A DNA stretch of 64,000 nt from Verticillium longisporum (taxonomy: Eukaryota > Ascomycota > Sordariomycetes > Glomerellales > Plectosphaerellaceae), in NCBI GenBank assembly GCA_019188255.1, contig JAETXT010000006.1, positions 5,084,001-5,148,000 of the forward strand, given 5' to 3'. The position numbers and the translations under genes were made by a program. Each line of letters begins with the position of its first letter. The first letter of the stretch is position 1. Below are positions 10,401 to 21,000 of this stretch, one piece after another. The notes under the pieces are model-generated. The model was given only the letters and a program-made list of their open reading frames with translations. It made no database searches and was not told where the DNA came from.

Positions 10401-12220
10401 CTCGGAGCCCTGAATCAACACCTCAACACACACCAGCTGATCAAAGTTCAGCTGAAGACGAGACAGAGACTGTGGAGGCCCGACCATCAGTGGCACCAGC
10501 CCCACAGCCGTCGCCATCAACACAAATCCAAGGCACTCGAAGGAGCGCTAGAGACAGAAAGCCGTCACAGTTCAAAGACGGCACCCCCACCGACCAGGCT
10601 CTAGGAGCCCGCCGCAGCAAGAAAATGCCTCCATCATCACATTTGACCGTGGAATACTCATTCTTTCACACTCAGACTCCATCGAACAAGAAACCGCTTC
10701 TCCGAACAGATATGCCCGCGGAGCCAAGATCCTGGAAGGAGATGCTTCATTCTGATCACAAAAAGCAGTGGCTAGAAGCAAGCGTCCAGGAGGTCAACAC
10801 CATTGAAAATATGGACACAATCGAGCAAGTCCCCTTCGAATCGGTCGACCAGGAAATACACAAGGTTCTCGGGTTGACCTGGGTCTGGAAATACAAGGTT
10901 GACTCCACCGGCTACGTGACCAAGTTCAAGGCCAGGCTCTGCGTACGAGGAGACCAACAGCCCAAGAATGAGATGGAAACATACGCGTCGACACTGGCAG
11001 CCAAGACGTTCAGAACGTTGATGGCCATCTGTGCAGAGTTTGACCTAGACACGCACCAGTTGGATGCCGTCAACGCCTTTCCAAATGCACACCTCGACGA
11101 GACAGTCTACGTCTGGGCCCCTCAGGGCTGGGATCTCATGCAGGAGATGCAACAGAAGAAGGGCGCTCCACAGAGGCGCACGATTTTCAAGCTGAAGAGA
11201 GCTTTGTACGGTTTGCGCCGATCACCGCTTCTCTGGCACAAGCTGCTGTCCGAGGCTATGCGGAAGATCGGCCTCGTGGCTCTCGAGGAAGATAACTGTG
11301 TCTTCATGGGCAGAGGCATGATCATGTTCTTCTACGTTGACGACATCATCCTCATGAACCGCAAAGAGGATCGCCAAGCGGCCGAAGAGCTGAAGAGCCA
11401 GCTCAAGTCTCTGTTCGAGATGCGAGAACTTGGCGAGGTCAGATGGTTCTTAGGCATCAGAGTGGTCAGAGATCGTAGCCAGCGCAAGCTCTGGCTGTCT
11501 CTGGAGAACTACATCACTGAAAAGATGAAGGACCTCAACCTCCAGCCATCCACCAGAGGTCATTTGACGCCTCTATCAACAGACCCAGCACCTGCTCCAA
11601 AGGATTACGAAGCCTCTGCTGAATCCATTCAACTATACCAACGCAAAATTGGTTCCATCAATTACGCAGCAACCACAACACGACCTGATGTGGCCAAAGC
11701 TGCCTCAAGACTTGCGGAGTCTCTGCTCAGGCCGACAGAACTCCATCACCTTGCAGCAGACCACTGTCTCCGCTACCTCTATCGCACAAGGACTCTCTCG
11801 CTGTCCTACGGAGGATCAGGAGACCATTCTACATCGCTGTATTGTGCGAGCGACGCATCATTCGGCGATGATCCCATCACCAGATTTAGTTCACAAGGAT
11901 ACACCACCATGCTCTTTGGAGGTCCAATTGACTGGAAAGCTACAAAGCAGCGATCCGTGGTCACTTCTAGCACCGAAGCTGAGCTGGTGGCCCTCAGTGT
12001 CGCAGCGAGGAACTACCTTGCCACTCTTCGTCTGATCAAGGAGCTTCAGCTACGTTTTCATGGCAAGGTTCCGATCCAGATGTTCTGTGATAACCGCCAA
12101 ACGCTGCTGTTACTCACTAGTGAGAGGCCTCAAGCCACTACGAAGCTCAAGCATGTTGACATCCATCGTCTTTGGATCCGACAAACAGTCAGACAGGGAA
12201 GATATCCGTGGACTGGATGA
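7466..12220 (+). CDS. Gag-Pol polyprotein of the Ty1/copia element, C-terminus frameshifted
   Basis: One frame of 1,584 codons. Gag spans about residues 1-380. The usual CCHC zinc knuckle is replaced by a Cys-rich stretch near residue 272-290 (CDCVQQKRAPKACQPICLC) without the expected His. The aspartic protease motif IDSGTPNH lies at about 405. Integrase has the HHCC zinc site at about 545-580 and the D, D, E triad near 606 (LDFF), 667 (RVDWDS) and 703 (AAERN). Reverse transcriptase carries YVDD near 1290. RNase H has CASDASFGD near 1463 and SSTEAELVAL near 1503. The frame stops at 12220, but the conserved end of RNase H (DGLTKIL type) is encoded just downstream in another frame up to 12330, so about one base has been lost near 12200. 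The element is therefore probably not fully autonomous. It encodes replication proteins of a fungal transposon; gag and pol are fused without a recoding site. Confidence 0.94.
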   Translation: MDSGKHRVTLTRREEWRTWLNSVRAVATSYEAWDLVDPDKEADRRPKRAKKPTAPSFEDETRDLSTLLTLYKIHLDIYNRESAGLQEVQKYILNTVDRSLSAVFMNEESSQEWLKALKDHFAPSDMGQKQYIRQRWEEHMAMIKKMDHEKWVDDFILLCIEVEKHGIPQLKEAADQNVQFLRAILSVSPGWAEAECAHQVRRELDDRDGGKVLALRYKSYLRDYQPHRLTTKPSQTSFYSDSVTFMGKDRNGQSDRTSAQDSHRDSPQQPNSSPSRRPFCDCVQQKRAPKACQPICLCPNIAEHRRKKSYQSDQSLLDYIDEAKKRMKPSTLQFWNEKIKEDKKKRQEARGTSGVAVSAFNNFLGDDDEQSCDDEYTNFMSNFSVADSDEFQRTNRGGDLRHEFLIDSGTPNHITNNKDLLTNFREATDTVRYSTGGGKSSPVEGHGTMAIDTLDSKQNVISITCHDVSYIKDYPTTLISARQLQRQGLGLDSLRNMLFNPATGSEIPLQEKGGQYAVNTLHSTTSFYHSKKQRAAMVSDSRLWHERLAHAHPEAIQQLPYSCTGVGVKGPTTFECESCGVAKSKKIVSRRQPTYTTTNPFERVNLDFFSPGKSYNGMESCLVITDAYSGKIVVRILPARADGFQAFINFEMFLWRQYHLVIKVLRVDWDSALRSNLVTWSEERGILLERSAARTPEQNGAAERNGGTIFTIARTLTSAAGFPEDLWPEVVQTAAYLHNLTPKGRLQWATPEGRLNDWLNSKGLAARTTAPGLAHLRRYGCRAYPLTADAQEGRNRKQKLAPRAHIGYLCGYDSSNIYRIWVPEMKAVLRTRDVGFDESTVFKDAQSPKPILQDEFQALDVPVADAQNPFNSSLDIDEFDVATIDLFEKARTFQLGGKINAEILRPREGHTASRDDVLPSPRPTPETETGQGQPAVSEGVEDAVIDTIQGAEDAVEDTIPVPDTIQVTEEAIEDTIEVARSPESTPQHTPADQSSAEDETETVEARPSVAPAPQPSPSTQIQGTRRSARDRKPSQFKDGTPTDQALGARRSKKMPPSSHLTVEYSFFHTQTPSNKKPLLRTDMPAEPRSWKEMLHSDHKKQWLEASVQEVNTIENMDTIEQVPFESVDQEIHKVLGLTWVWKYKVDSTGYVTKFKARLCVRGDQQPKNEMETYASTLAAKTFRTLMAICAEFDLDTHQLDAVNAFPNAHLDETVYVWAPQGWDLMQEMQQKKGAPQRRTIFKLKRALYGLRRSPLLWHKLLSEAMRKIGLVALEEDNCVFMGRGMIMFFYVDDIILMNRKEDRQAAEELKSQLKSLFEMRELGEVRWFLGIRVVRDRSQRKLWLSLENYITEKMKDLNLQPSTRGHLTPLSTDPAPAPKDYEASAESIQLYQRKIGSINYAATTTRPDVAKAASRLAESLLRPTELHHLAADHCLRYLYRTRTLSLSYGGSGDHSTSLYCASDASFGDDPITRFSSQGYTTMLFGGPIDWKATKQRSVVTSSTEAELVALSVAARNYLATLRLIKELQLRFHGKVPIQMFCDNRQTLLLLTSERPQATTKLKHVDIHRLWIRQTVRQGRYPWTG

Positions 12221-12330
12221 GCACTGACAAGATAGTGAGCGATGGGCTTACAAAGATTCTCCCGACTCAGAAGCATCAGAACTTCGTGAAGCTTCTGCAG
12301 ATGGAGTGCGTACCAGCGGTCCACCAGTGA
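12221..12330 (+). pseudogene. Out-of-frame end of copia RNase H
   Basis: In a frame different from the main gag-pol frame, codons after about 12203 read through a recognisable RNase H end (motif STDKIVSDGLTKILP) and stop with TGA at 12328-12330. In intact copia elements this segment is continuous with RNase H and contributes a conserved Asp. Its separation shows a single-base loss or, less likely, a recoding event. Confidence 0.8.
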
Positions 12331-12526
12331 ACAGCTTGCTCAATTTCGCCCACCTCTCCTAACACTTACACACATCCTTATTTGCTTCACAAGCACGATT
12401 TCCTTCATCTGCCCTGAGAACGCCAACTGTTCCAAAGGCACCAAATTCTCTACCAAAAGCCGCCAACAGGCATCTGCCTGATCTTTCGTGGTTCAGATGG
12501 TCAGAGAGAGGCTCGCCTACCCATCT

Positions 12527-12535
12527 GAGGGGGTG
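12527..12535 (+). other. Polypurine tract
   Basis: GAGGGGGTG lies immediately before the right LTR. This is the usual site and composition for plus-strand primer formation in copia elements. Confidence 0.8.
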
Positions 12536-12748
12536 TGTTGCCGATCAGGCAAGGTTCTGTTCTGTGACCCAGGAGTACTTTCATCCCAAATGTGGAGTCC
12601 TCATTTGATGCATTTGTTCTGTCGTTATCGCCCCGGTAAGACTCCTTACCGATGCTGGATCTGACCAATTACCTTCGTTTGGACTTCTGGAAGTCTCCTT
12701 TTGTACCTTAACAACAATCAATCCACTTTGTTCAATTCCGTGGTGACA
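12536..12748 (+). repeat. Right LTR of the copia element
   Basis: 213 bases, TGTTGCC to GTGACA, one mismatch with the left copy. Followed directly by the second GCTGG target copy. Confidence 0.95.
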
Positions 12749-12753
12749 GCTGG
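12749..12753. repeat. Target site duplication, right copy
   Basis: GCTGG, identical to 6872-6876. Confidence 0.93.
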
Positions 12754-12915
12754 TTTGTCTTGTCCTCAGTACATGCAATAATAAGGAGACACCGTATTAC
12801 CATAACCGAATTCCACAACTAGTACAGGGCAGGCTCATGAACAAGATCTCAACCCACCACAAACCGCCTGGCCATCCTCAGACAGCCTTACTCTACAAGG
12901 CGTGCCGAATTTAAA

Positions 12916-13416
12916 ATGGAAGTCATCGATAACGAACCTCTCCAGGCCTCGTTTCCTCTACCCCGTTCTATCGACACTCGCGTGTTCATTCACCTCACCA
13001 TCAAGGCCAAAGCCATCACCTTGTTCCTCACCACAGCAAACCAAGATGAGCCATCATCGCCAGCAGCCATGGGCTCCTTCGTCTACGCTCTTCCTGACGT
13101 AAGACATTCTTTCAACCTCCTAGCTGAATATCACTGCCCCGTCACTAAACATGCACAGCGTCTCAACCCCGCCCAGCCAATCTCCACAACACTCTATGTC
13201 CACGAGCCGACCCTCGGATTCACACAGCGCATGGCTAAGCTGATCGCCAAGCGGGCCAACATGCCCGTCTATGTGACCAACAGTAGTTCCTTCACAAATT
13301 GCCCCGAGGGCGGCACCGTTGAGGAGGAGATGGACGTCTTCAAGCGGGTCGTCGATGTGGTGACTGAGCGGGTCCGGCTGGTTGTCAAACCGACAGCAGC
13401 AGCCAACGGTATCTGA
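12916..13416 (+). CDS. Proteasome assembly chaperone 4 (PAC4/Poc4-like)
   Basis: Exons 12916-13098 and 13159-13416; the 60-base intron (GTAAGA ... CACTAAAC ... CAG) is a multiple of three, so the frame also reads through it unspliced. Spliced length is 146 residues, right for the PAC4 family. Typical features are LFLTTANQ, GSFVYALPD at the splice, then ISTTLY, a segment FTQRMAKLIAKR followed by MPVYVTNSSSF, and GTVEEEMDVFKRVVDVV at the end. PAC4 pairs with PAC3 to help build the alpha ring of the 20S proteasome in the cytosol. The start codon is 162 bases beyond the retrotransposon. The gene was probably divergent from the homeobox gene before that insertion, and reading through the intron may be an annotation trap. 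Confidence 0.88.
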   Translation: MEVIDNEPLQASFPLPRSIDTRVFIHLTIKAKAITLFLTTANQDEPSSPAAMGSFVYALPDVRHSFNLLAEYHCPVTKHAQRLNPAQPISTTLYVHEPTLGFTQRMAKLIAKRANMPVYVTNSSSFTNCPEGGTVEEEMDVFKRVVDVVTERVRLVVKPTAAANGI

Positions 13417-15029
13417 TCGTACGCTGGTTTAGGTACTGCGAAGTTATGGGAGCCGTTTGCGAGGGTCTTCTCTTCATGGCTGGCGTCACGTCGAAACACT
13501 GATGAATTCTGCTTCAGGGTGATGTGCCAGCAGCTTTCGCTGTCCCGCGTAGCTGTTCATGTTGCACATCTACGATCGGCAGCAGAGGGGAAATGAGGGC
13601 ACATGCGGCCTGCCGCAGGCGGTGGCTGGCGGGGACATTTTGGGTACGCGATCAAGGTTGCTCTAGAGACGCGGAGAAACGAGACCTCTGAATGTGTACG
13701 AGAGCTCAGAAGGTCTGCGAACGACGACAGAAGCTGTTGCGAAATGCCATGCCATGCCCAGTGTTCTCTTTCAGCATGATTGTAATGAGGATTTTCCTCA
13801 CGGAGAGTCTCACTTCCAGTCAACGGCCATCTCTAGCGCATCAAAATATTATTGTTACGAAACAGGAACTTCGGACCGTCGCACGTGGCATCGCAAGCGC
13901 TGTCTTGTGTCACGCCAGGTGACGAGGTATGATAGACGGGCTGCTGCAGGCGGTGGCAAGGGAGGTGCCTGAGAGCTCGACGCCAGGACGACGGAATCTT
14001 CTGTAGCCAATGGCCCTAATTAATACCTTGCAGTCGCCTATGGCCCAGATATAAAGAAAAACGAGTTGACACACGTGTTTCGTCCATCCATCGCAAGAAC
14101 CACGACTGTGGAATGTACCTTCCAACCTACCATGCTGGAAGAGGCAACATTCATTCATGTAAAGGAATAGGCAGTAAAGGGTGCAAATCGCCCCAGACCG
14201 GTGCATCATCCGAACAAGGCTTATCGAACGGACTATCTTTCGTCAGAACCCCACCCTTAGCGCAACCAAGGATTTTGCGGGCAGCAGCAGTGACTGGCAA
14301 AAGTCACCACAGAGAAGCGGGACAGAGATAGATGGAGGGCGGGGGCCGCAAGCACTGTAAGGCAGGGTGGCTTTAGGTACCGTGCCAGTTGGATCTGTGC
14401 TTTTCCATCGCCAGATCAGGTTTGCAGCCCGCCTTCTGTGTCATGCCTCTCGCCTCCTGCCTCCTACTCCTCATCTGTATGGCCTCCATTTCGAACCGAG
14501 GGCAAATTGCGGTATTCCTGCAAGGTAGGCAGCTACCTTGATCGTCGACAGCTCCCTTCGGAGACAACGGTACGTCGTCTGTCGAAACCCCTCCCCTTCT
14601 TGGCGGCAGTGTCTGTGCCAGTGCCACATGTGCCAGCACCCTGACCCCTGCTCTCTCTCTCTCCCCCTCTGATTTTTGGCTCTTTCGACCTTGGAGCGGG
14701 TCTCAACGAGGGGCTCGAGCCTGGAGTGTCAGTCGCGGGGCTTCAAATTCCTGTCGCTTTCCGCACCGCACCACTCCACACACCACCACCACCACCACAA
14801 CATTATTCCTACCACTGATCGGGCGCATCGTGGGAACAGAAAAGCGCTGACCAGCAGTCTCCCACTAGTACTGCCTCGGTGGATGTAATTCTCGGCACAA
14901 TCTTTATTTCATCGCCGGCCTGCCTTCGTTTTGTCTACGACTTGTCGCATCCATCGAACAACCGAAATCAAACCACCTCGATCCTTTTCAACTCCCACAT
15001 CGACCGACCCCCCTCGAACCGACACCATC
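13417..15029. other. Intergenic; leader/promoter of the transportin gene at its end
   Basis: About 1.6 kb without a supportable gene. The final 400 bases are pyrimidine rich (a CT run near 14650-14670 and CACCACCACC near 14785), typical of a housekeeping promoter and 5' UTR. Short open frames on both strands show no domains. Confidence 0.5.
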
Positions 15030-18026
15030 ATGACCTGGCAGCCAAGCCAGGAGTCCTTGAGCCAGCTCGCTGTCTGTCTCAAGGACTCCCTGAGCGGCTT
15101 CGACAAGAATGCGCGCAAACAGGCTGAAGATGTGGGTTTCATTCGCACATTTCGAGCGATCTGACCTTTTCGGATCACAAATGTCAACTGCCGTCGCAAA
15201 TCGTTACTGACGCACTCTGCTTCAGATGCTCACGCAGGCCAAGGCCTCGCCCGATATCAACAACTACCTCGCCTACCTCTTCTCCAGCGCCGAGGCCCCG
15301 GCTGGCGTCCCCTTCAACTCCATGGAGTACCACCTCGTACGATCCGCCGCCGCCATCATGCTCAAGAACAACGCTCGCTCCCAGTACAAGCAAATCCCTG
15401 AGAGCAGCATGTCCCTCATCAAATTGGCCATTCCCATGGGAATTCAGGACAAGAACCCGCAGATCCGAAGCTACGCTGGCAACATTGCGACGGAAATCAT
15501 CAAGAACGGCGGTCTCCTGAGCTGGCCTGAGCTACTGCCCCAGCTCCTGAGTCTGTTGTCGAACGAGTCCGGTCAGGTCCCTGCCGAGGCCCAAGAGGGC
15601 GCCATGCACGCCATGGCCAAGATCTGCGAGGACAATGTGAAGCTCCTGGATCGCGAAGTCAACGGCCAAAGGCCTCTGACTTTCCTCATGCCCAAGTTCA
15701 TCGAGGCCACCAAGAACTCTCTGCCCAAGGTCCGCGCCCAGGCTCTCAGTGCTATTAATGTCTTCATCCCCCGCAAATCGCAGGCCATGCTCAACAACAT
15801 TGATGATCTGCTATCTCACCTCTTCACGCTGGCCACGGACGACAACCCCGATGTGCGTCGCCAGGTGTGCCACGCCTTCGTCCAGCTCGTGGAAGCTCGT
15901 CCCGACAAGCTGCAACCCCACATTAGCGGACTGGTAGACTACATCATCTCGCAGCAAAAGAGTGACGACGAGGAGCTGGCCAGCGAGGCTGCCGAATTTT
16001 GGTTGGCCGTCGGCGAGCATCACGATCTATGGCAATCGCTCTCGCCGTACCTCGACAAGATCATCCCGGTCCTGCTGGACTGCATGGTCTACAGTGGAGA
16101 GGATATTGCACTCCTTGGTGGCGCATCAGACGACGAGGACGAGGAGGATCGCGAGGAAGATATCAAGCCGACGTTTGCCAAGAAGTCTGCTGGCAGACAG
16201 GCCAACGGACCCGATGCTTCGGCCGACCCAGGACAAAACGGAAATGCGTACGAGAAACTGGCCGACATGGAGGACGACGATTTGGAAGACGGCGAGATCG
16301 ACGAGCTCGAGGATGGCGACGAGCGTCCCGACGGCAACTCGACGATTCGCAAGTCCTCTGCCGCTGCTCTCGACGTTTTCTCGAGGGATTTCCAGGACCC
16401 CGTGTTCACGGCCATTCTCCCGTATCTGACGAAGAACCTGAAGCACGAGGATTGGCAGTACAGAGAAGCTGCCGTACTGGCGCTCGGCGCCGTTGCCGAG
16501 GGAGCTAGTCGAGCTGTCACACCTCATCTTCCCGAGTTGATACCCTTCCTGTTGACGTCGCTGGAGGATCCTGAACCCATCGTCAGGCAAATCACCTGTT
16601 GGACGCTGGGTCGCTACTCGCATTGGGCGGCCGGTTTGACAGACCCAGCGCAAAAGGCTGCATACTTCGGGCCCCTGATGGACGGCATTCTGCGCAAGGT
16701 GCTCGTCCAGAACAAGAAGGTCCTGGAGGCAGCGGCTTCCGCCTTTGCGATCCTAGAGGTCCAGACCGGCAAGGTACTCCAGCCGTATGTTGTTCCGCTT
16801 CTTCAACAGTTTGTGCGCTGCTTAGCGCGCTACAAGGACAGGGACATGTACATCTTGTATGATTGCGTGCAAACGCTCGCCGAGCAGATTGGACCCTTTA
16901 TGGCGCAGCCCGAGATTGTCAACATCTTCATGCCGTCGCTGATCGAGCGTTATCAAAAGGTCAATGATCAGTCGCGCGAGCTGTTCCCGCTGCTCGAGTG
17001 CCTGTCCTACGTTGCCATGGCGCTCAATGACTCTTTTGCGCCCTACGCCCAACCTATCTTTGGTCGTTGCGTCAACATTATTCACATGAATCTCGAACAG
17101 AGCATGGCGGCGAATAACAACGCGGCTGTCGAGTCGCCCGACAAGGACTTCCTCGTCACAAGCCTCGACCTTCTGAGCGCCATCGTCCAAGCGCTCGAGA
17201 GCCAAAAGTCGCAAGAGCTTGTTAGCAACGCAGATGCTTCATTCTTCGAGCTTCTCGGCTTCTGCCTCGAGGATCCGCAGGACGACGTCCGCCAGTCTGC
17301 GTACGCCCTCCTCGGTGACTGCGCCAAGTACGTCTTCCCGGCTCTGGAGAAGCACCTCGGCACTATTATGCCCATTCTCCTGCAGCAGCTTGACCTTGAC
17401 AGCATCCTTGACGAGGAGATCGACAGCGGCTTCAGCGTTGTCAACAATGCCTGCTGGTCGGCTGGCGAGATTATCATGCACAACACCAAGGACATCTCTA
17501 CTTACGTTCCCGAACTCCTCCAGCGTCTCGTTGACATTGTCTCCAATCCGGCCGTCTCGCACGCCGTCACGGAGAACGCCGCCATCACGATTGGTCGCCT
17601 CGGCCTGCACCACAACGAGCAGCTCGCCGGCATGCTGCCCAACTTTGCCGAGGACTTTCTCACCTCCATGGAGACGGTCGAGACGTCCGAGGAGAAGGCC
17701 ACGGCGTTCAAGGGCTTCACGCTTGTCGTGGCGCAGAACCCGCAGGCCATGGAGAAGGCGCTGCCACAGTTCTTCGTGGCAATTGCGAGGTACAGAGACC
17801 TGAAGCTGGAGAACCCGACCAAGCAGGAGCTACACCATCTCTTTCAAAATGTGGGTTACTGTTTTTGACTTGGCTGTCTAAGACAACATGCGACCATTTG
17901 CTAACTTGCGCCCCCCCAAACCAGATCCTCAACGTCTACCGTCAAATGATCCCCAACTTTGCGGACTTCATCGGCCAGATGCAGCCACAGGACCAGCAGG
18001 CCCTCAAGGCGAACTACTCATTATGA
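15030..18026 (+). CDS. kap104: Transportin / importin beta-2 (Kap104 family)
   Basis: Exons 15030-15131, 15226-17850 and 17925-18026 give 942 residues; both introns are GT-AG and in phase 0. The start MTWQPSQESL, the phrase SPDINNYLAYLFSS and HEAT repeats throughout mark karyopherin beta-2. A long acidic insert at about residues 336-401 (DDEDEEDREED and DDDLEDGEIDELEDGDE) corresponds to the H8 loop that releases cargo upon Ran-GTP binding. Directly after it comes the conserved segment HEDWQYREAAVLALGAVAEG. Kap104 carries RNA-binding proteins with PY-type nuclear signals from cytosol to nucleus. The length is close to the family norm (about 890-940). The last exon adds the usual end with LNVYRQMIPNF. 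Confidence 0.95.
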
Positions 18027-21000
18027 TTGGAGAACGGAAGGGAAGACCGGATGAGGCGGGAGGTCGCATCGATGGCCCGCCAATAGCCCTTCAACATGCT
18101 AGGCGCGTGTGGAAAGGTCTCATCCATTGCATGATTATGGGCATTCACGGGTAGGGGAGAGTGTGTGGTGGGATACCGCCATGGCGGAAGCGGGGGGTGT
18201 TGATGCTTTCCGCAAAGACGTATGGTTCACGATGGGTTTGAGATGAGACACAAGCGACTGGGACATATCCGAAGACCGGAATGTTGTATTCTGGGGGAGC
18301 ACGCGCGCGCACAGGGTTTGAGCAGACTGGTAGGCAGCACGAGACGAAGTGGAATGAAAGCAACCCCGTTATCAGCAACGTCGATGCGAATCCGAAGGCC
18401 TGGCGCCGCGGCGGCGTGGCAGTGGCAGCGGCAGCGGAGACGGAGGCGGCAGAAGGTCTGGGAAAGGGACGGGAAGAGCCAGGAAGATGCTATTCTTGGG
18501 AGATGCCATGGACGTGCTATTGTCTTAGGCGCACACGAGCCTGCATGAGAGACGAGGGCACGTGGTGCCCTGCACAGTTGCAGTGCAAGGGATGCGGCAT
18601 TCGACAGGCCGGCACGATCGGTGCTGAACTCTCCAATGGAGCGACCCATGACGCGTTCCAAAAAAAGAAAGTCCAAAAGTAAGGGCGTCGTTTTGGGGTT
18701 CTTTCTTGGCACATGGTCAACACAACGAAACGCTCGACTTTGGGGGTTTTGGTCGTCCAATTTTTAATTTTTCTCTCTCTCTCCCTCTTCCCTTGTGTTA
18801 TTCAAACCCCACCCTTTCGTCCATAGATAGATAGGTAGCTTAGTAAAGTAGGTAGTTCAGTAGATAGGTAGTCAGTCACAGAGTAGCGGGCAGAGCACAT
18901 CGTCCTCCATCCGTTTTTACCCTCTCAAGTTATTTCCGTTCTTGGTTTACTTCGACTTCCTCTCCATGCTGCCACTGCCGCCCGATCGCCACTCGACTAA
19001 CAGCCGGCCGGCTACACGGTTGAGGACATGAATGGCGTTTTCCCCCACCAGTCGGCCGCTTCTTCATATTGGATTCATTCGAAGGGCGACGGACTATCTT
19101 CTCCTAACCCAGCCTACAATCGAAGCGCTCCTATATTGAGTTTCTTTTTTCTCGGCCCTGGCCCCCCCATCCCACCCCTTTTTCCCTTTGGGATGGCGGC
19201 CGCTTGCCCCTAATTTGGCATGGGCCGCACCCTCACCACCCCACAAAACGAGCCGCGCTCGTCGTTCGCCCGACTGGTCGTCCATCCCCCATTCCCGCCC
19301 ATCCAAGAATCCCGACGCCCATTGTCCCCCAATCTCGCCACCCGCTAGCCCGTGGGAACTGGAAAATGGGACACAAAAAGACGGCTCTTGACTAGCGAAA
19401 CTCTGTCTCCGTGATCGCCAGGGGTCCTGTTCTGTACCTCGGTAAAGAGGCGAGCAGGAAGGAGCTGGGGCTTGACATGGTAGGCGCCAAGGGAGCAATG
19501 GGCAGAACGATAAAATAGTATCAAAATGGAAAGTAAGACGAGAGGGCTCTCTGTCTGCATACGAGCACTGAGGGCGGAGAGGGAGAGAACATGTGTGGGG
19601 GTGCGTTGCAGCTGCACCGAGAATAGGAACGAACAAGCTCAGAGGATACAACATGGTGATATTGGGAGGGATCTGTCTCAGCAGGGGGTGTCACGGAGGA
19701 CAGTCTGGATAGACTTTTGAAGTGTCTGGGGTCCAAGGGACGTTTCGAAATCGCTCACCATAGAAAACAGAGAGATAGACAGACACGACAGAGAGAGAGG
19801 GGCCAATCTTGTTCGTGCTGAGTCAGGGTTGACAAGCTTAAAGAATGCCGGTGCGCTCGGCTCGACCTCTTTGAGCGCCCGCTGCCCGTCGGGGAATTGT
19901 AAACCTAATATGTCTTGACCGGGACGCGAAGTTTCTTTGTATGCGGATTTTAGATGAGGCAGTACAGACGAGACTCTCATCGGGCGAGGGATGTAAATCT
20001 AGTCATGGAATGTTCCGTTGGTCTAGCGGAGAGAACAGTCCCTCGCTGACACCTGGGAGGCCTTGAAGCCTCCATGGTTCTTGGCAAGGCCACAAGAGAT
20101 ACATGACAGTGACAAAGGGGCGTGTTGTCAGCAAGGTTTCCTACAGGGCGCATAAGCACGCGGCAGATGTTGAAAATGGCGACAAGATGGCCAGCATGAC
20201 CTTTCCCCAAAGCATGATAGACAACTTTAGCTCGCCCGCCACGTTGGCGAGCGGGAAGTCTTTCGTGGGAACAAGCTGTCATGCGCCTATGATTCGAACG
20301 CTAAGCACTCCGTCATGATCTGCCCTTGAAGAAGAAACAAGGGAGGCTTCCAGAATGCTTAACATAGGACAGACGGCGCTGTCGATCATGTTGGCGCCGT
20401 TCGACGCCTCTGGCGTGATGATCTTCCGGGCACATCGGACCATCAGCCACATCTGGTTTCCACTATCTCATTCACTTGCGTACTGTACTAGCTATCGTGA
20501 TCTTGGATATGCGAGAGGGCAGAGCAAAGTCATGGGCGTGATGTACTGTTGCGCGCTGTCGTGGTCATGACACTGGGTAGGTGACCTGAGTATTCGCCTA
20601 ACGACAGGGGCACAGTAAAATGATGATTCGTCGCTTCCGCTGAAAGAAGTCCATGTATGATGGTCGGCAAAACGAATTGGTCGTAAAGTTCTTGGCCATC
20701 CATCTGTATTCGGCGCGGGAATATCGGGGTGGTCTTGGCTACGCTTCCCGGCACGCGCCATCGCAGAAGGTGGTGCTTCCGGAACGCTGGCCGACGGACT
20801 GACGTCAAGAGCCTTGATCTGCCGGCGAAAGCCGTGGAATGGATATGGTCAAGAACAGCACAAGGGAATTTTCGTCGGCTATTGGACCGACTACGAGAGC
20901 TGTGGTGATGCCCGACACATATCGGCCTCCTCTGGCAGGATGTTACTCATGGTCCTTCCGACCCTGAGGACCTCGCCAAGAACAGCCGCCTCAGCCCCGT

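Larger units (their letters stand above)
6877..12748 (+). mobile_element. Ty1/copia LTR retrotransposon, nearly intact, recent
   Basis: A 5,872-base element: LTR 6877-7089, leader with primer site, one long gag-pol frame (7466-12220), polypurine tract, LTR 12536-12748. Domain order (gag, protease, integrase, reverse transcriptase, RNase H) is that of Ty1/copia (Pseudoviridae), not Ty3/gypsy. The two 213-base LTRs differ at one position (A in the left, G in the right copy, in the CCTTTT-TACC context), so insertion is recent. There are no GC-to-AT transition scars of repeat-induced point mutation. The internal frame is open for 1,584 codons but shifts near its end (see the CDS entry). Confidence 0.96.

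Noticed and set aside
15962..17803. Several 130-195 codon frames overlapping kap104 in other phases.
   Set aside because: Shadows of the transportin gene with skewed composition and no domain.
18227..18760. Minus-strand frame of 177 codons behind kap104.
   Set aside because: Arg/Cys/Leu-rich text lying over the GA-rich 3' flank; no motif.
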